Positions 21,141 through 31,436 of a DNA stretch of 64,000 nucleotides are shown piece by piece. The DNA is taken from the NCBI GenBank assembly GCA_030220185.1, contig JASPKZ010001598.1:343001-407000 (forward strand). The letters are read 5' to 3'. The notes under the pieces are model-generated. The model made no database searches. It had not been told where the DNA came from and saw nothing but the letters and a program-made list of their open reading frames with translations. Within the stretch, counting starts at the first letter, position 1. Each line of letters begins with the position of its first letter. This DNA comes from Diploptera punctata (taxonomy: Eukaryota; Arthropoda; Insecta; Blattodea; Blaberidae). A program made the position numbers and the translations under genes.

Positions 21141-21640
21141 TTTTTTTTTAATCTTAGCCTTAATAGGGATTTCATAAAACATACTTGGCATCATGATAAT
21201 TTCTTAAAATCTTCATTAGACCTAGAGCAATGGTACAATATAGATTTTCTATAATACTTTACAACCGCAGACGGCCGGCACAGAGACGGGCGACAGCTAA
21301 TGAAGTCTGCGCATTTTAGAATCTGTCGCATCCCAGTAGCTACGTTCTTAATGCTGCAATTTATTTAAACAATGACAGACACTTTTTTTTTCTAAGTTTT
21401 ATAGAAACTGCTTGCTAGTTCCCAGACAGTCCACGAGATGTCCTGGGCGCCCGCCCGACCGCCGTCATATAACCAGACCCACGGACATTTTCTGTCAATA
21501 CCAGTAATAACGGCATATGTACACCTCTCACTTTTTTTTATGTATTTTTACATTAAAAGTAGAAAAATGTCGAGTATGTTTAAGGGGAGTACGAAAGGCG
21601 TACCCTATAATATTAAAATAATGAAACTCACATTCCATTT
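21141..21640. other. No gene seen; GC-richer patch
   Basis: A poly-T stretch, then a GC-richer patch at 21,265-21,490 with CGCAGACGGCCGGCACAGAG and GTCCTGGGCGCCCGCCCGAC. The 69-codon frame at 21438-21647 has no recognisable motif. It could be a diverged SINE or LTR piece; unresolved. Confidence 0.4.
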
Positions 21641-22795
21641 CTCTTAGAAGAAAATCCAATCAGAAGTAAGATAATATACAATAACCAATGCCTAGAACAA
21701 GTAACAAAATTTCGAATATTTTGATTGTGAAATATCTTATCAAAATGAAAAAGACGTGAACAAGAAAATCACCAAATTTACATAAATCTTAAGACTAATA
21801 AATAATACATTTGGTATTAATAAGCTGTTAGTTTATGCTGATGATGTAGTATTGTTGGCCGATAGCGAGGAGATACTAAAGAACAACACACACACACTAT
21901 TGAGTAGTACTAAGAAATTAGGACTGGAAGTAAATATCAATAAAACTAAATACATGGTCACACGTAGAAATTCATTATATAATGGAAATGGACAGCTAAT
22001 GACAAATGAGGGAAATTTTGAGGAAGTGGCTGAATTCAAATACCTAGGAACAATGATCACAAATAGGAATGAGATGCACAAAGAAATTAAACATAGGCTC
22101 AATTCTGGAAACGCATGCTATTTTGCATTGTAGAGACTCTTGATGTCCCAACTCCTTTCAAAAAACGTTAAACTTAAAATATATAAAACTATTATTCTAC
22201 CAGTTATATTATATGGGTGCGAAACATGGACTCTTACTTTAAGGGAGGAAAGGAGACTACAAGTATTTAAGAATAAAGTACTTAGGAAAATTTTTGGACC
22301 AAAGATAGATGAACAGACAGGTGAATGGAGAAGACTACATGACAATGAACTACATGGTCTTTATAGGAAGCCAGATATAATAGGAACAGTTAAGTCTCGT
22401 AGACTGCGATGGGCAGGACATGTTGCACGTATGGGGAATGGGAGACTTGCATGGAAGCTTCTTGTAGGAAAGCCAGAGGGAAAACGCCCAGTTGGTAGAC
22501 CAAGAATGAGGTGGGAGAATAACATTAACTATGATTTGAGGGAAGTAGATTATACAGGGAATGATTGGAAAGCATTAGCTCAGGATAGGGATGTATGGAG
22601 AGCTTATGTCCGTGCGGCCATGAACCTACGGGTTCGATAGTGCCAGTGAGTAAGTAATAAATAATACATTAAAAGCTAAATTAGTACAAAAATTCACAAG
22701 AATAAAAATATATAGTAATTTCGCATTACCCTCCCTTTTAGACGGAAGTGAGATTTGGATATTAAGAAAAAGATATATAGACCATAAATATATTT
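21641..22795 (+). pseudogene. Outer RTE-like copy, split by an RTE-I insertion
   Basis: Left part: ENPIRSKIIYNNQCLEQVTK followed by frameshifted NEKDV.KKITKF-like residues (21,655-21,811). Right part: NNTLKAKLVQKFTRIKIYSN and FALPSLLDGSEIWILRKRYI (22,660-22,790). Together they form the usual block from the YLG region to YG.E.W. SINE-A2 on the minus strand cuts the right end. Confidence 0.75.
21812..22654 (+). pseudogene. RTE-I retrotransposon, best 3' copy, one stop codon
   Basis: The reading frame runs from KLLVYADDVVLLADSEEILK (catalytic ADD near 21,840) through NINKTKYMVTRRNSLYNGNG, FKYLGTMI, one in-frame TAG at 22131-22133, KTIILPVILYGCETWTL, GPKIDEQTGEWRRLHDNELH, RRLRWAGHVARMGNGRLAWK, RPRMRWENNINYDL and WKALAQDRDVWRAYVRAAMN to a stop at 22,638-22,640. 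Both halves are in the same frame, so the stop is the main lesion. The 16-bp target duplication TAATAAATAATACATT (21796-21811, 22655-22670) marks both ends and shows 5' truncation within the RT. Confidence 0.92.
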
Positions 22796-22796
22796 T

Positions 22797-23128
22797 TTTT
22801 TGCAAATGCCCCCAGGTTATATTTCGACATTCCAGGTATTCTCTCCTGGCACGGCGTACTTACAACCCACTTATGAGGTTGGGGCTCCTGGAAGGCGCGG
22901 TTACATTGCCCCGATGATATGATGGGTGATGATGATAGTGGTGCGCCAGGAGAGTCCCTAATCCCAAGCTTAATCTAAGATGAATATGAATGATGATGAT
23001 TGGCTATATGATTTCGGGGACCGTTTCGGCCTTAAAGGTTTCCTGACATTTGTCTTACAGGTGAGGAAAACCCCCGATAAAAACCTCACCCAGAAAAACT
23101 GACCCGACCGGGGACCGAACCCGGGCAG
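22797..23128 (-). mobile_element. SINE-A2, head truncated
   Basis: The minus-strand copy runs from the A2 tail (GCAAATGCCCCCAGG) to just before the B box (GAACCCGGGC); the tRNA-like 5' portion is missing. A second SINE-A2 starts 24 bp further on in the opposite direction. Confidence 0.85.
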
Positions 23129-23422
23129 GAAGTAAGATTTACAAAAAAAAGTCCACCGCTGTGGTCTCGACGTAGCGTACTGCCTTGTCATGCAGCGGGC
23201 CCGGGTTCGATCCCCTGCCGGGACAAGTTTCCTGGGTGATGGTTTTGTTCGGGGTTTTTCCTCACCTGTAAGACAAATGCCAGGAAACTTTAAGCACATT
23301 CGGTCCCCGAACATTATCTGGCCATCATCATCATCGTCATCATCATCATCATCATTAACGTATTCACTAAGTTTAGGATTAAGGCCTCTCCTGGCGCAAC
23401 ATTACCATCATCACCTATCATA

Positions 23423-24747
23423 CAGGGTGGACCGCTCGAATGGACCTAATTTCAATTGCTTGTTACTGGCAAACGGTTGAAGATAGAAACTTAAAACAAC
23501 GTTCATATTACAGAAAAACTCACCAAGTTTTGATATCCAGATCACCACATCTCTATATGAGCCCCAGCAGTCACTGTGACGATATCAAAGCGATGAACAA
23601 TTTCTTGCCAAGTACGTTGGAGTATGTCTTCTGGAATGTTCTCAATAGCCTCTATGATGCGCTCACGAAGATCACGAAGGTCTTTGACTGGGGTGGTGTA
23701 AACTTTATCTTTGACATAGCCCCAGAGAAAGAAATCCAGTGGTGTTAAATCGGGAGATCTCGGGGGCCACGCGATTGGTCCTCCCCTACCAATCCAACGG
23801 CCAGGGAAAATGTTGTCCAAAGTCGTACGAACTTCATTGGACCAGTGGGGAGAGCACCATCTTGCTGGAAAACGATGTTAGGCTGCAGTTGTTCAATTTG
23901 TGGAAAGAAGAACTGCTCCAGCATGTCAAGATATGTGGTACCACGAACAGTTTTCTCGGCGAAGAAAAACGGTCCAATGACCTTATTATGTGACAAACTG
24001 CACCAAACATTCATCTTCGGACTATCACGAACATGCTCTTGAATAGCGTGAGGATTCTCCGATCCCCAGATCCGCACATTATGCCGGTTTACCTTGCCTG
24101 ACAAATGGAAAGTGGCTTCGTCCGAGAAGAAAATCTTGGTCATGAAGTCAGGATCAGCGCCGAGACGGTCCAGCATCGTATTGGCGAATTCCACTCGTTT
24201 CGGCATGTCATTCGGCTCCAGACGTTGCACTAACTGCACTTTATATGCGTGCAGTTTGAGGCGTTTGTGGACAATCCGTTGTAATGTCGATTTTGGTATT
24301 TGAAGTTCCCGCGAAGCTCTTCTTAATGACTTCCGGGGGCTTCGCTCAAATGCGGCTTGAACATTTGCTACCATTTCATCGGATGCTCTGCGACCACCAC
24401 CATGCTTCTTCAACACAGATCCTGTAGCTAATAATGTATCACGCCACTTCTTTATGCTTCTAGCAGTTGGAGCATCACGGTTAAACACACGCCGGAACTC
24501 CCTTTGAACTCTAATGATTGATTTAAACTCCGCATACCACAAAACAGCTTGCGCTTTCATCTGCGGAGTCGCCATTTTCACAAACAATTAAATCTAAGAA
24601 CGAGAAACGTATCTTTGTGCCATCTACCGACAGGATTCGAAACTTGGTGAGTTTTTCTGTACTATGAACGTTGTTTTAAGTTTCTATCTTCAACCGTTTG
24701 CCAGTAACAAGCAATTGAAATTAGGTCCATTCGAGCGGTCCACCCTG
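23423..24747 (-). mobile_element. Mariner-type transposon, complete ends
   Basis: Terminal inverted repeats of about 105 bp start CAGGGTGGACCGCTCGAATG at the left; the right end ends with the reverse complement (CATTCGAGCGGTCCACCCTG). TA dinucleotides flank both ends (23421-23422, 24748-24749). One transposase gene on the minus strand fills the 1,325-bp element. TA target, DDxD transposase and single gene fit the Tc1/mariner superfamily. Confidence 0.93.
23542..24587 (-). pseudogene. Tc1/mariner-superfamily transposase, frameshifted
   Basis: A cut-and-paste DNA transposase. Read from 24,587 (MATPQMKAQAVLWYAEFKSI), the N-terminus has a helix-turn-helix-like region with KSLRRASRELQIPKSTLQRI. 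The catalytic domain has the first D in FFSDEATFHLSGKVNRHNV, the second in IVFQQDGA and the third in WPPRSPDLTPLDFFLWGYVK. The second and third D are about 36 residues apart. A one-base loss near 23,850-23,856, just after QQDGA, shifts the frame, so the protein is split into 280 codons and a second frame ending at 23,542. Otherwise it is nearly intact, which suggests fairly recent insertion. Confidence 0.92.
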
Positions 24748-24865
24748 TATATCATCGGGGCAGCGTAACTACGCCTTCCATGCGCCCCAACCTCAGAAGT
24801 GGGTTAAAATAGCGTCATGCCAGGAGAAAACCAGAATGCCGAAAACAACGATGCGGTGGCATAAA

Positions 24866-25240
24866 AAAGAATTTAGGCTCTATAGTCTATATATATATAT
24901 TTATTTATTCATTTTTCTTATCATGTCATATTAAGCTTGCATTGCTCAATGTCAAAAATTTAATTATAACATCGATAAAGTGTCACTGCTATAAAGTAAA
25001 AATATACTCTTTAATTTCCTTACTTGTGATAGGAGTTACTAGGTGGCAGTGGAGACCGAGTTCCCACTACATCTAGTAACAATGAGAATATAGGCCTATA
25101 TAAGAAAAATGAATGTTTGTACTAGACTTGCTCGGTAGCGTAATCGGTAGCGCACTGGGATATTAATCCAGAGGTCCGGGTTCAAGTCCCGTCCGAGCAT
25201 TTATTTTTCTTATCATGTCGTGTGTAGCCTATTTATATAG
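24866..25240 (+). mobile_element. tRNA-bearing repeat, copy 1
   Basis: The body (CATCGATAAAGTGTCACTGC, GTGGCAGTGGAGACCGAGTT) also occurs reversed at 63.82-63.96 kb. It is followed by a cloverleaf tRNA-like gene and the conserved flank TTTATTTTTCTTATCATGTC. A related TTTTTCTTATCATGTCAT lies to the left near 24,917-24,935. No protein is encoded. Confidence 0.6.
25129..25199 (+). tRNA. tRNA-like gene, anticodon AUU by position
   Basis: The 71-nt sequence folds as a full cloverleaf: acceptor TGCTCGG with CCGAGCA (7 of 7), D stem GCGT/GCGC, anticodon stem CTGGG/TCCAG, loop ATATTAA, T arm CCGGG-TTCAAGT-CCCGT (4 of 5). A T5 run follows. The loop gives AUU at 34-36, not the usual GUU for Asn, so a normal decoding role is doubtful. 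It may be a tRNA-derived mobile sequence rather than a cellular tRNA gene. Confidence 0.5.

Positions 25241-25279
<39 letters not shown>
25241..25279. repeat. (AT)n microsatellite
   Basis: About 19 TA units, ending in TATAGGCCTACTAG. Confidence 0.9.
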
Positions 25280-25281
<2 letters not shown>

Positions 25282-25379
25282 CCTACTAGCTAATATCCGG
25301 TGTGCGCTGCTATACCTAAACAAATGATGATGTGTTTTTGCATTTAGTTGGATAAGTAAAAAGAAAATTAGTATAATTT

Positions 25380-25905
25380 TTTATCGTTATTATTTTTAGA
25401 TATCCCGTGCTGATTACTCGGCATTGCCCGGGAATATACGCATCCCGATGTACTTGGCATAAATGAGCTGAAAGACAAAATTCGTTATTTTGAGTTATAA
25501 AAAAGAACATCCGTCTTGCACTGCTATGCTTACCCGGGAATCTGCTTATCCCGATCTTTTTGGCATCAATGAAAGACAAAAATGGTTATTGTGAGTTATC
25601 GTTAAGAGATAAACATATGCTGTTCGGTACTTTTTTGTAGAGCGTTTTGAGATATTCAATTCTGTGGACATTAATTTTGTGTAAATGTTATGGTTTGGAC
25701 AGCGTAAGCCATTTAATGGCAAAAAAGGGACTTTTTCACGTTTTTTTACTACAAAGGGTGTTTTTATGGGTGTACGAATTAAGTACCTCAACTCTCTTAT
25801 AGCCTATGTTTATCCCGAAAATCTCCTGAACATTTTGCAAAAAAACCCATCACAATCGGATCAACGCGCATAGAGTACGAACAAACAAACATTCATTTTT
25901 ATATA
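25380..25905 (+). mobile_element. RTE-type 3' untranslated tail
   Basis: Two related stretches (GGCATTGCCCGGGAATATAC and TACCCGGGAATCTGCTTATC, each followed by AATGA..TGAAAGACAAAAT) precede GCCTATGTTTATCCCGAAAA, TCACAATCGGATCAACGCGC and ATTCATTTTTATATATT. This order and the AATCGG..CA motif resemble the 3' tails of arthropod RTE elements. No RT coding remains. Confidence 0.5.
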
Positions 25906-25910
25906 TTGGA

Positions 25911-26097
25911 TAAGTAAAGTGATCCCACAACAGGCCTCAGGAGGCCCTTGGGGTAGTAGGAGGTTAAGGCTCCCACTTTTTCTAGGCAATCGGTACTTTA
26001 TGTCAGCCGGGTTGTCAGCCCTGCGTGACGGCCGCCTTTACCCCAGAACAAGCGTCTGGTACTCATTTCAGTTAGAGGCTGAGTCGATCCCAGGGCC
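25911..26097 (-). mobile_element. SINE-C, head truncated
   Basis: The minus-strand copy starts AAAGTGATCCCACAACAGGC and runs to GAGTCGATCCCAGGG, where an AT microsatellite (26098-26128) replaces the tRNA-like head. Confidence 0.85.
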
Positions 26098-26249
26098 TAT
26101 ATATATTATATATATATATATATATATACATACACATACAGGAAACGACTTATATTGCACTAATAGGCCTACAGGACGTGCGTTGCTAATCCTAAATGAC
26201 ATACTAAAGGCAATAGGCCTATTGTATGATTTACGCTGAGACGAACCAA

Positions 26250-26828
26250 ATATGACGGTGCTGATATTTAATTTCGGATTTCAGGTAAACCTCCTCTTCT
26301 AATTGTCGGATTTCGTTCATTTTTAGATAATGCCTACCTCGGTTTCTTAATACCATATATTGAATTTCGTTGTGAAACATAGAACATCGAGACTGCAAGA
26401 GCGATTTTTAAATTTTCACTTCAGATGAACTCCTATTCCTAAAGGTTTTAGAGGTTCCAATTGTGAATCTAGACCATTCAGAAATCCACTCAAATACACA
26501 CAAACAATTTCATTAAAATCGCTCCAGATGTTTAGGCAGTTTTTATTTTCGGGTTTCAGGTAAGCGTCCACTTCCAGTAGTTGGATTTGGCTCACTTTTG
26601 GATAATACCTACCTCGGTTTATTTTAATAGAATATACTGAGTTTTGTTGTGAAACATTGAAAATTGTGACCGCTAAAGCGATTTTTTAATTTCCACTTCA
26701 GATGAACTCCTACGTCTAATGATTTTATAGGGTGCAATTGTAAACCCAATGAGATACAACATTTCATCAAAATCGGTCCAGTTGTTTAGGAGGAGTTCAG
26801 TGACGTACACATGAACAGAAGAATTTTA
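26250..26828 (+). repeat. Two-unit tandem repeat of about 275 bp, retroelement-tail type
   Basis: Unit 1 (about 26,262-26,531) and unit 2 (about 26,537-26,828) share TTTCAGGTAA, ATAATGCCTACCTCGGTTT or its variant, GTTGTGAAACAT, AAAGCGATTTTT or its variant, CACTTCAGATGAACTCCTA and ATTTCAT.AAAATCG. Unit 2 ends ATCGGTCCAGTTGTTTAGG, the motif multiplied in the array at 1-400. The units have diverged substantially. Confidence 0.7.
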
Positions 26829-26831
26829 TCC

Positions 26832-27178
26832 ATCCATCCATAGTAATTCTGCCCGAAGGCAGGCCCTTCACTGCAATCATAGCATTTTTATGCTATGCTT
26901 GCAGCTTTACTAGGGAATTGTGTAGGTGTGGTAGCTTCCCGTTGCTTTCCACACCGGTGAAGGATGATGATGATAATGATAAGGATGATGATGATGATGA
27001 AGATGATGGCCATATGATTTCGGGGAACGTTTGGGCCTTAAAGTTTTCCTGACATTTGTCTTACAGGTGAGGAAAAACCCCGATAAAAACCTCACCCAGA
27101 AAAACTGCCCCGACCGGGGATCGAACCCGGGCCCGCTGCGTGGCAAGTCAGCACGCTACCTCGAGACCACAGCGGTGG
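26832..27178 (-). mobile_element. SINE-A1
   Basis: Full minus-strand copy, tail (CCATCCATAGTAATTCTGCC) on the left, head (CTACCTCGAGACCACAGCGG) on the right. Confidence 0.88.
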
Positions 27179-27337
27179 GCTCTGGGACAAATTTCAAAAT
27201 AATTTTCGGCATGCAATTTGTGACAAGTATAGGATATGCTTATATAAAGTAATCTAACAAGGCGTCAGTTAACCATTGCATCCCGAAACTTCCCTCGAAA
27301 TTTCTTCCAAAGAAGTGTTGTGATATAGTTCATAGGA

Positions 27338-27376
27338 TTTTTTTTGGACCAAAAAGAGATAAACAGACAGCTGATA
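27338..27376 (+). pseudogene. RTE-I scrap
   Basis: FFGPKRDKQTADR matches the GPKRDEQTGEW block of RTE-I. Only about 40 bp. Confidence 0.45.
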
Positions 27377-27413
27377 GGTCCCTTTTAAGAACATGGGATT
27401 CACGGTTTTACTC

Positions 27414-27717
27414 CATCCATAGTAATTCTGCCCGAAGGCAGGTCCTTCACTGCAGTCATAGCATTTTCATGCTATGCTTGCAGCTTTACTAGGGACTTGT
27501 AGGTGTGGTAGCTTCCCGTTGCTTTCCACACCGGTGAAGGATGATGATGATGGCCATATGATTTCGGGGACCATTTGGGCCTTAAAGTTTTCCTGACATT
27601 TGTCTTACAGGTGAGGAAAAACCCCGATAAAAACCTCACCCAGAAAAACTGCCCCGACCGGGGATCGAACCCGGGCCCGCTGAGTGACAAGGCAGCACGC
27701 TACCTCGAGACCACAAA
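27414..27717 (-). mobile_element. SINE-A1
   Basis: Minus-strand copy ending at GAGACCACA on the right, missing the last bases of the head. A SINE-A2 in the other orientation follows within 10 bp. Confidence 0.87.
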
Positions 27718-27726
27718 GATTTAAAA

Positions 27727-28118
27727 TAGGTCGACCGCTGTAGTCTCGAGGTAGCTTGCTGCCTTGTCACGCATCGGGACCGGGTTCGATCCCCGGTCGG
27801 GGCAAGTTTCCTGGGTGAGGTTTTTTCGGTGTTTTTCCTCACCTGTAAGATAAATGTCAGGAAAATTTAAGGCCCAAACTCCCCGAACACCATCTGGCCA
27901 TCATTATCATCAATATCATATTCGTCTAATTAGCTTAAGTTTAGTTTAAGGCCGCTCTTGGAGCATCATTACCATCATCATCAATTCTCATATCATCGGG
28001 GCAGCATAACCACGCCTTCCAGGCGCCCCCACCTCAGAAGTTGGTTAAAAGTACGCTATACTAGGAGGGAACATCAGAAATGACGAAATGAAAACCTGGG
28101 CATTTGGAAAAAAAAATT
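27727..28118 (+). mobile_element. SINE-A2, full-length
   Basis: Head CGACCGCTGTAGTCTCGAGG, B box GGGTTCGATCC, CAT linker and A2 tail (CATATCATCGGGGCAGCAT to CCTGGGCATTTGG) ending in an A run. Confidence 0.87.
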
Positions 28119-28284
28119 AAAATAGACGAGAAATACAATATAAAATACATACTGGAGGGTTACAGAAAGAGGAATTTGTCCCTAATCCAGGTGATGTAAC
28201 AAAACATGTCATTGTTAAAGCGACTGCGCATAAATCTGAAAATCATGGATTCGAATCCCAAATCGGGCGTAAATTTGTCCATCT

Positions 28285-29063
28285 TCTTCACTTCCTGGTT
28301 TAGGCAAGAGTTTCGTCTTCACTAATAGATCTAAGACCATCTCTTCCGAGGACGTCCGACATCTCTTCTTCCTCTTGGAAAATAATGGAAGATTTTATTT
28401 GGTAATCTACTTTCTTCCATTATTTCTACATGTTCTTTCCACTGTATCTTGTTGTTAAATATATTTTCTTTTATGGAGTAGATCTGCAGTTCTTCACGGA
28501 TATCCTCGTTTCTTATCTGGTCCATTCTAGTGCAGACTTTTACTCTTCTTAAAAATTTCATCTCGGCTGCTTGGATTTTACTTTCTTGTTTGGTAGTGAT
28601 AATCCAAGATTCACTCCCATACAAAAGGACAGGGACAGCCATTGTTTTATAAAATTTTAATTTTGTTTGTTTATGAGCTTTATTATTCAATGTTCTATTT
28701 ATTGTACCACAAATAGCTTGAAACTGATGTGTTTTGTATTCAATATCTTTATCATACCCATAGCTGATGTCACATCCTAAATATTTAAAGTGGGATACTT
28801 GTTCAATAATTTCGTCTCTAATTACTATTTTTGCACGCAGAGTATTTCTTCCACAAAATGCCATTACTTTTGTTTTACTTATTGAAATTTTAAAATTATA
28901 ATCGCTACATATTGCATTTAGTTTGTAAGCAGCCAATTGTAACAGATCTTCATCATGGTGTAGTAAGACTAAATCATCGGCGAAAAGTAAGTTATTAATA
29001 CTTGAGTTATTGTTCAATCTAAGGCCTTTGTCCATTATAATTTTCCATGTAAATTTGTCCATT
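28285..29063 (-). CDS. RTE-VI-like reverse transcriptase, 5' truncated open frame
   Basis: A single frame of 243 codons (29,062-28,331) without stops carries the second half of a non-LTR reverse transcriptase: INNLLFADDLVLLHHDEDLL (catalytic FADD), KTKVMAFCGRNTL, SHFKYLGCDISYGYDKDIE, KLKFYKTMAVPVLLYGSESW, AAEMKFLRRVKVCTRMDQIR, EEL, WKEHVEIMEESRLPNKIFHY and GRRDVGRPRKRWS. The first RT motifs (with the first catalytic D) and the endonuclease are absent, so it cannot act alone. The listed methionine is only the first in the frame, not a real start. The 3' side reaches about 28,285. A SINE-D lies at its truncated end. Confidence 0.85.
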
Positions 29064-29077
29064 TAGTTAATAAAATG

Positions 29078-29310
29078 TTCCGCACCGAGCGGTTTAAGAT
29101 ATCATACCTTGGTGGAGAGCTAAGCAACTTGGCTAGTTCGAATCCCATGGAGGAAATATTTTTCATATAATTTCGACCAATATGGGACCGGTGCCCATCC
29201 AGCTCATTTTGGGGAATTTGGGGAGCTACAATATCTAGCAACTTCAGATTTGGAAAACCAGTTAGGCCTATAACTGCAGAGAGGCTGATGACATGTCAAC
29301 ATTTTACGGG
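29078..29310 (+). mobile_element. SINE-D, diverged
   Basis: The head CGCACCGAGCGGTTTAAGA and B-box-like TAGTTCGAATCCCATGG, then a body with ATATGGGACCGGTGCCCATC, match the cleaner copy at 57,476-57,820. Confidence 0.75.
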
Positions 29311-29404
29311 CTACATAGCATGATCATTTATGTCTTGGATTAACATTTCTGGGTAAGAGGGCCTAGGTTTTTTGCTCCATAATCATGAGACTAGCTGGTT
29401 AATA

Positions 29405-29745
29405 AACAATCATCATCATCATTAACAAATTCGATTTAGGCCATGTGGCCTGTACGGTAAACCTAGCGAAGATGGTCTTGATCTTTCCACCGATGTTTTG
29501 GTCTTCCTTGGTCCCTATGTCCAGTTGGGGTATATTGGAATGCCAATTTTGGAAGTCTATTTCTTGCCATTCTCCTCAGATGATTTTTCCATTCTTGTTG
29601 GTATCTTTGTACTCGTATATCTTCATTTAAACTTGTTACTCCAAGTTTTCCTCTGACAATAGTGTTCCTTTGGTGATCCAGTCTATTAACTCCTAACAAT
29701 GATCGTAAGAAGCGCATTTGGCTTACTTGAAGTTTATCAGAGTTT
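29405..29745 (-). pseudogene. RTE-like C-terminal fragment with GAT tail
   Basis: Minus-strand translation: MRFLRSLLGVNRLDHQRNTI, RGKLGVTSLNEDIRVQRYQQ, HLRRMARNRLPKLAFQYTPT, GRPKHRWKDQD. The end runs into GATGATGATGAT read on the minus strand (29,405-29,420). Confidence 0.8.
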
Positions 29746-29911
29746 CTTCATTTAAAATCAAATAAAATTTAATAAACAAACGTTCTATAAAATAGTTTTA
29801 TTGATTTCGATTGAATAGAAAACTATGTAACACCATTATATCTTTATGATTATTATTATTATTATTTTCAATGTCACCAGATTGTCTAACGGGTATTTCT
29901 GACATTCTCGC

Positions 29912-29995
29912 CTCATATGCAGTATTGTAACACGTTTCTGAGGTTGGGGCACCAGGAAGGCGGAGTTACTTTTCCCCGTTTATATGATTGGTGAT
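29912..29995 (-). mobile_element. SINE-A2 tail fragment
   Basis: TTTCTGAGGTTGGGGCACCA and GGAAGGCGGAGTTAC match the reversed A2 tail. About 85 bp is left. Confidence 0.65.
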
Positions 29996-30241
29996 AAATG
30001 ACCATTTAAGTACTGGGAGTGCCCTTAAACCTAAATTCCGGGCCGTGGGTGACCACAGGAATAATTACCTTTAAGGACAACCCAGGATCTCATGAAGTAG
30101 GTCCCTCTGCAACGAGGCTGGTCCATAAAGCCCGTTAGATTTTCTAAACCACTTGTACTAGAAAAAGGAGCTTCTACAGTTTTCGGGAAACTCGTTAATT
30201 TGGTAACACTGGATGTAATACCAACAGTAGCAATAAATATT

Positions 30242-30651
30242 CTTCTTCTTGTATTTTCTAAGCAAATGTTTCCCTTAACAGAGATTCAGGCGCTCTTCCC
30301 ATACAGGGAAGAATTTGAACCATACTAATTTAGTTACACATGTTTTCGTATAGATGTCATTTGAGTGGTCCATGGTCAGCGTTCCGCAGCATACTGACAT
30401 CTAGGAAACCAAGGTAGTACTAGGACGGGAAAATTCGGTAAATTTTGCTTAGAGGCCTTTCATTCAGGCTTAAGGATCTTTTACGAGCCTGAAAATCTTC
30501 AGACTCTGGACCCACGAATTATAGTCCCTCCCGGAGAACTTGCTCCTTGGATTTTTCCATCCTAAAAAAACCATTGACCCCGGCCGGATTTGAACCCGCG
30601 ACCCTCGGGACCAGAGGAAAGGAGCATAACCACTAGTCCACCGCGGCCGAT
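30242..30651 (-). mobile_element. SINE-B, full-length
   Basis: Minus-strand copy with head at the right (CCACCGCGGCCGA). The exact 12-bp target duplication GCAATAAATATT lies at 30230-30241 and 30652-30663. Confidence 0.92.
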
Positions 30652-30663
30652 GCAATAAATATT

Positions 30664-31107
30664 ACTTTACTTATAGCATTGATGTTAAGCCTAATAGCAT
30701 CACAATCGTATTCCCCATGTGGATTTTAAGGTAAGAACCTAAAATCCAATCCAAAAATTTATTTATAGAAATGCAATCGAGCAACAGGGAAGACTGATAT
30801 ATTTGAGTATAGTGTGTAAATTCCAAGCAGAACCCAGTAGCTGACATACTCTTTGAATGTTATCAAGAATAAATTTCTGTAAAAACAAATTCAAGGGTTT
30901 CACTCATTCTATTAATACAAAATACTTATGAGAAATAAAGTAGGCCTAAATAATTAACAATTACTTAAGTTTCAATTATCATAATCTATTAGTAACTAAT
31001 ATAGTTACCTTTAGTGATCGCACTGCCATCTAGGCATAGCTCGAGGAATTAGCATGTATGGTACTATAACAATGCTTGAATTTATGATCAATCCAAGATT
31101 TTCATTA
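30664..31107. other. No gene seen
   Basis: AT-rich unique-looking sequence with no recognisable frame or repeat. Confidence 0.5.
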
Positions 31108-31250
31108 ACTTAGTTTCTCTCTTGGCGCATCATTACCATCATCATCACTCATCATATATCATCGGGGATGGGTAATTCCGCCTTCCAGGCACCCAAACCT
31201 CAGAAAGAGAGAATAACAGAATTTCGAAAATAATAATTTAGTGCATTTCA
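31108..31250 (+). mobile_element. SINE-A2 tail fragment
   Basis: CTTGGCGCATCATTACCATC, ATATATCATCGGGGA and CGCCTTCCAGGCACCCAAAC match the A2 tail. The head and middle are absent. Confidence 0.75.
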
Positions 31251-31436
31251 ATATACAATTATTTGAGATACAGGATTTTCAGTCATTAAAAACGTTGAAA
31301 AAGGTAGGCAAAAAGGCGATTAAAATATGTAATACAAGCAGTAAAAGCATTTATAAATTTAAAAAAAAATAAAATCAATGGCATTTCAAGGAAAATATCA
31401 TCTCACATGTAAAATTGTTATAAATAATGATAATAA

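Larger units (their letters stand above)
23152..24865 (+). mobile_element. SINE-A2, split by a mariner-type transposon
   Basis: The left part, 23152-23422, carries an intact head with B box and linker. The right part, 24750-24865, carries the tail (ATCATCGGGGCAGCGTAAC to GGTGGCAT). Joined, they make one normal SINE-A2. The transposon at 23423-24747 lies at the internal TA of CATCATATCATCGG. Confidence 0.88.

Noticed and set aside
27472..27690. Protein frame with GPGFDPRSGQFFWVRFLSGF, also seen near 2,483, 23,000 and 26,910
   Set aside because: It recurs only because it is a translation of the SINE-A head and middle; different copies break it.
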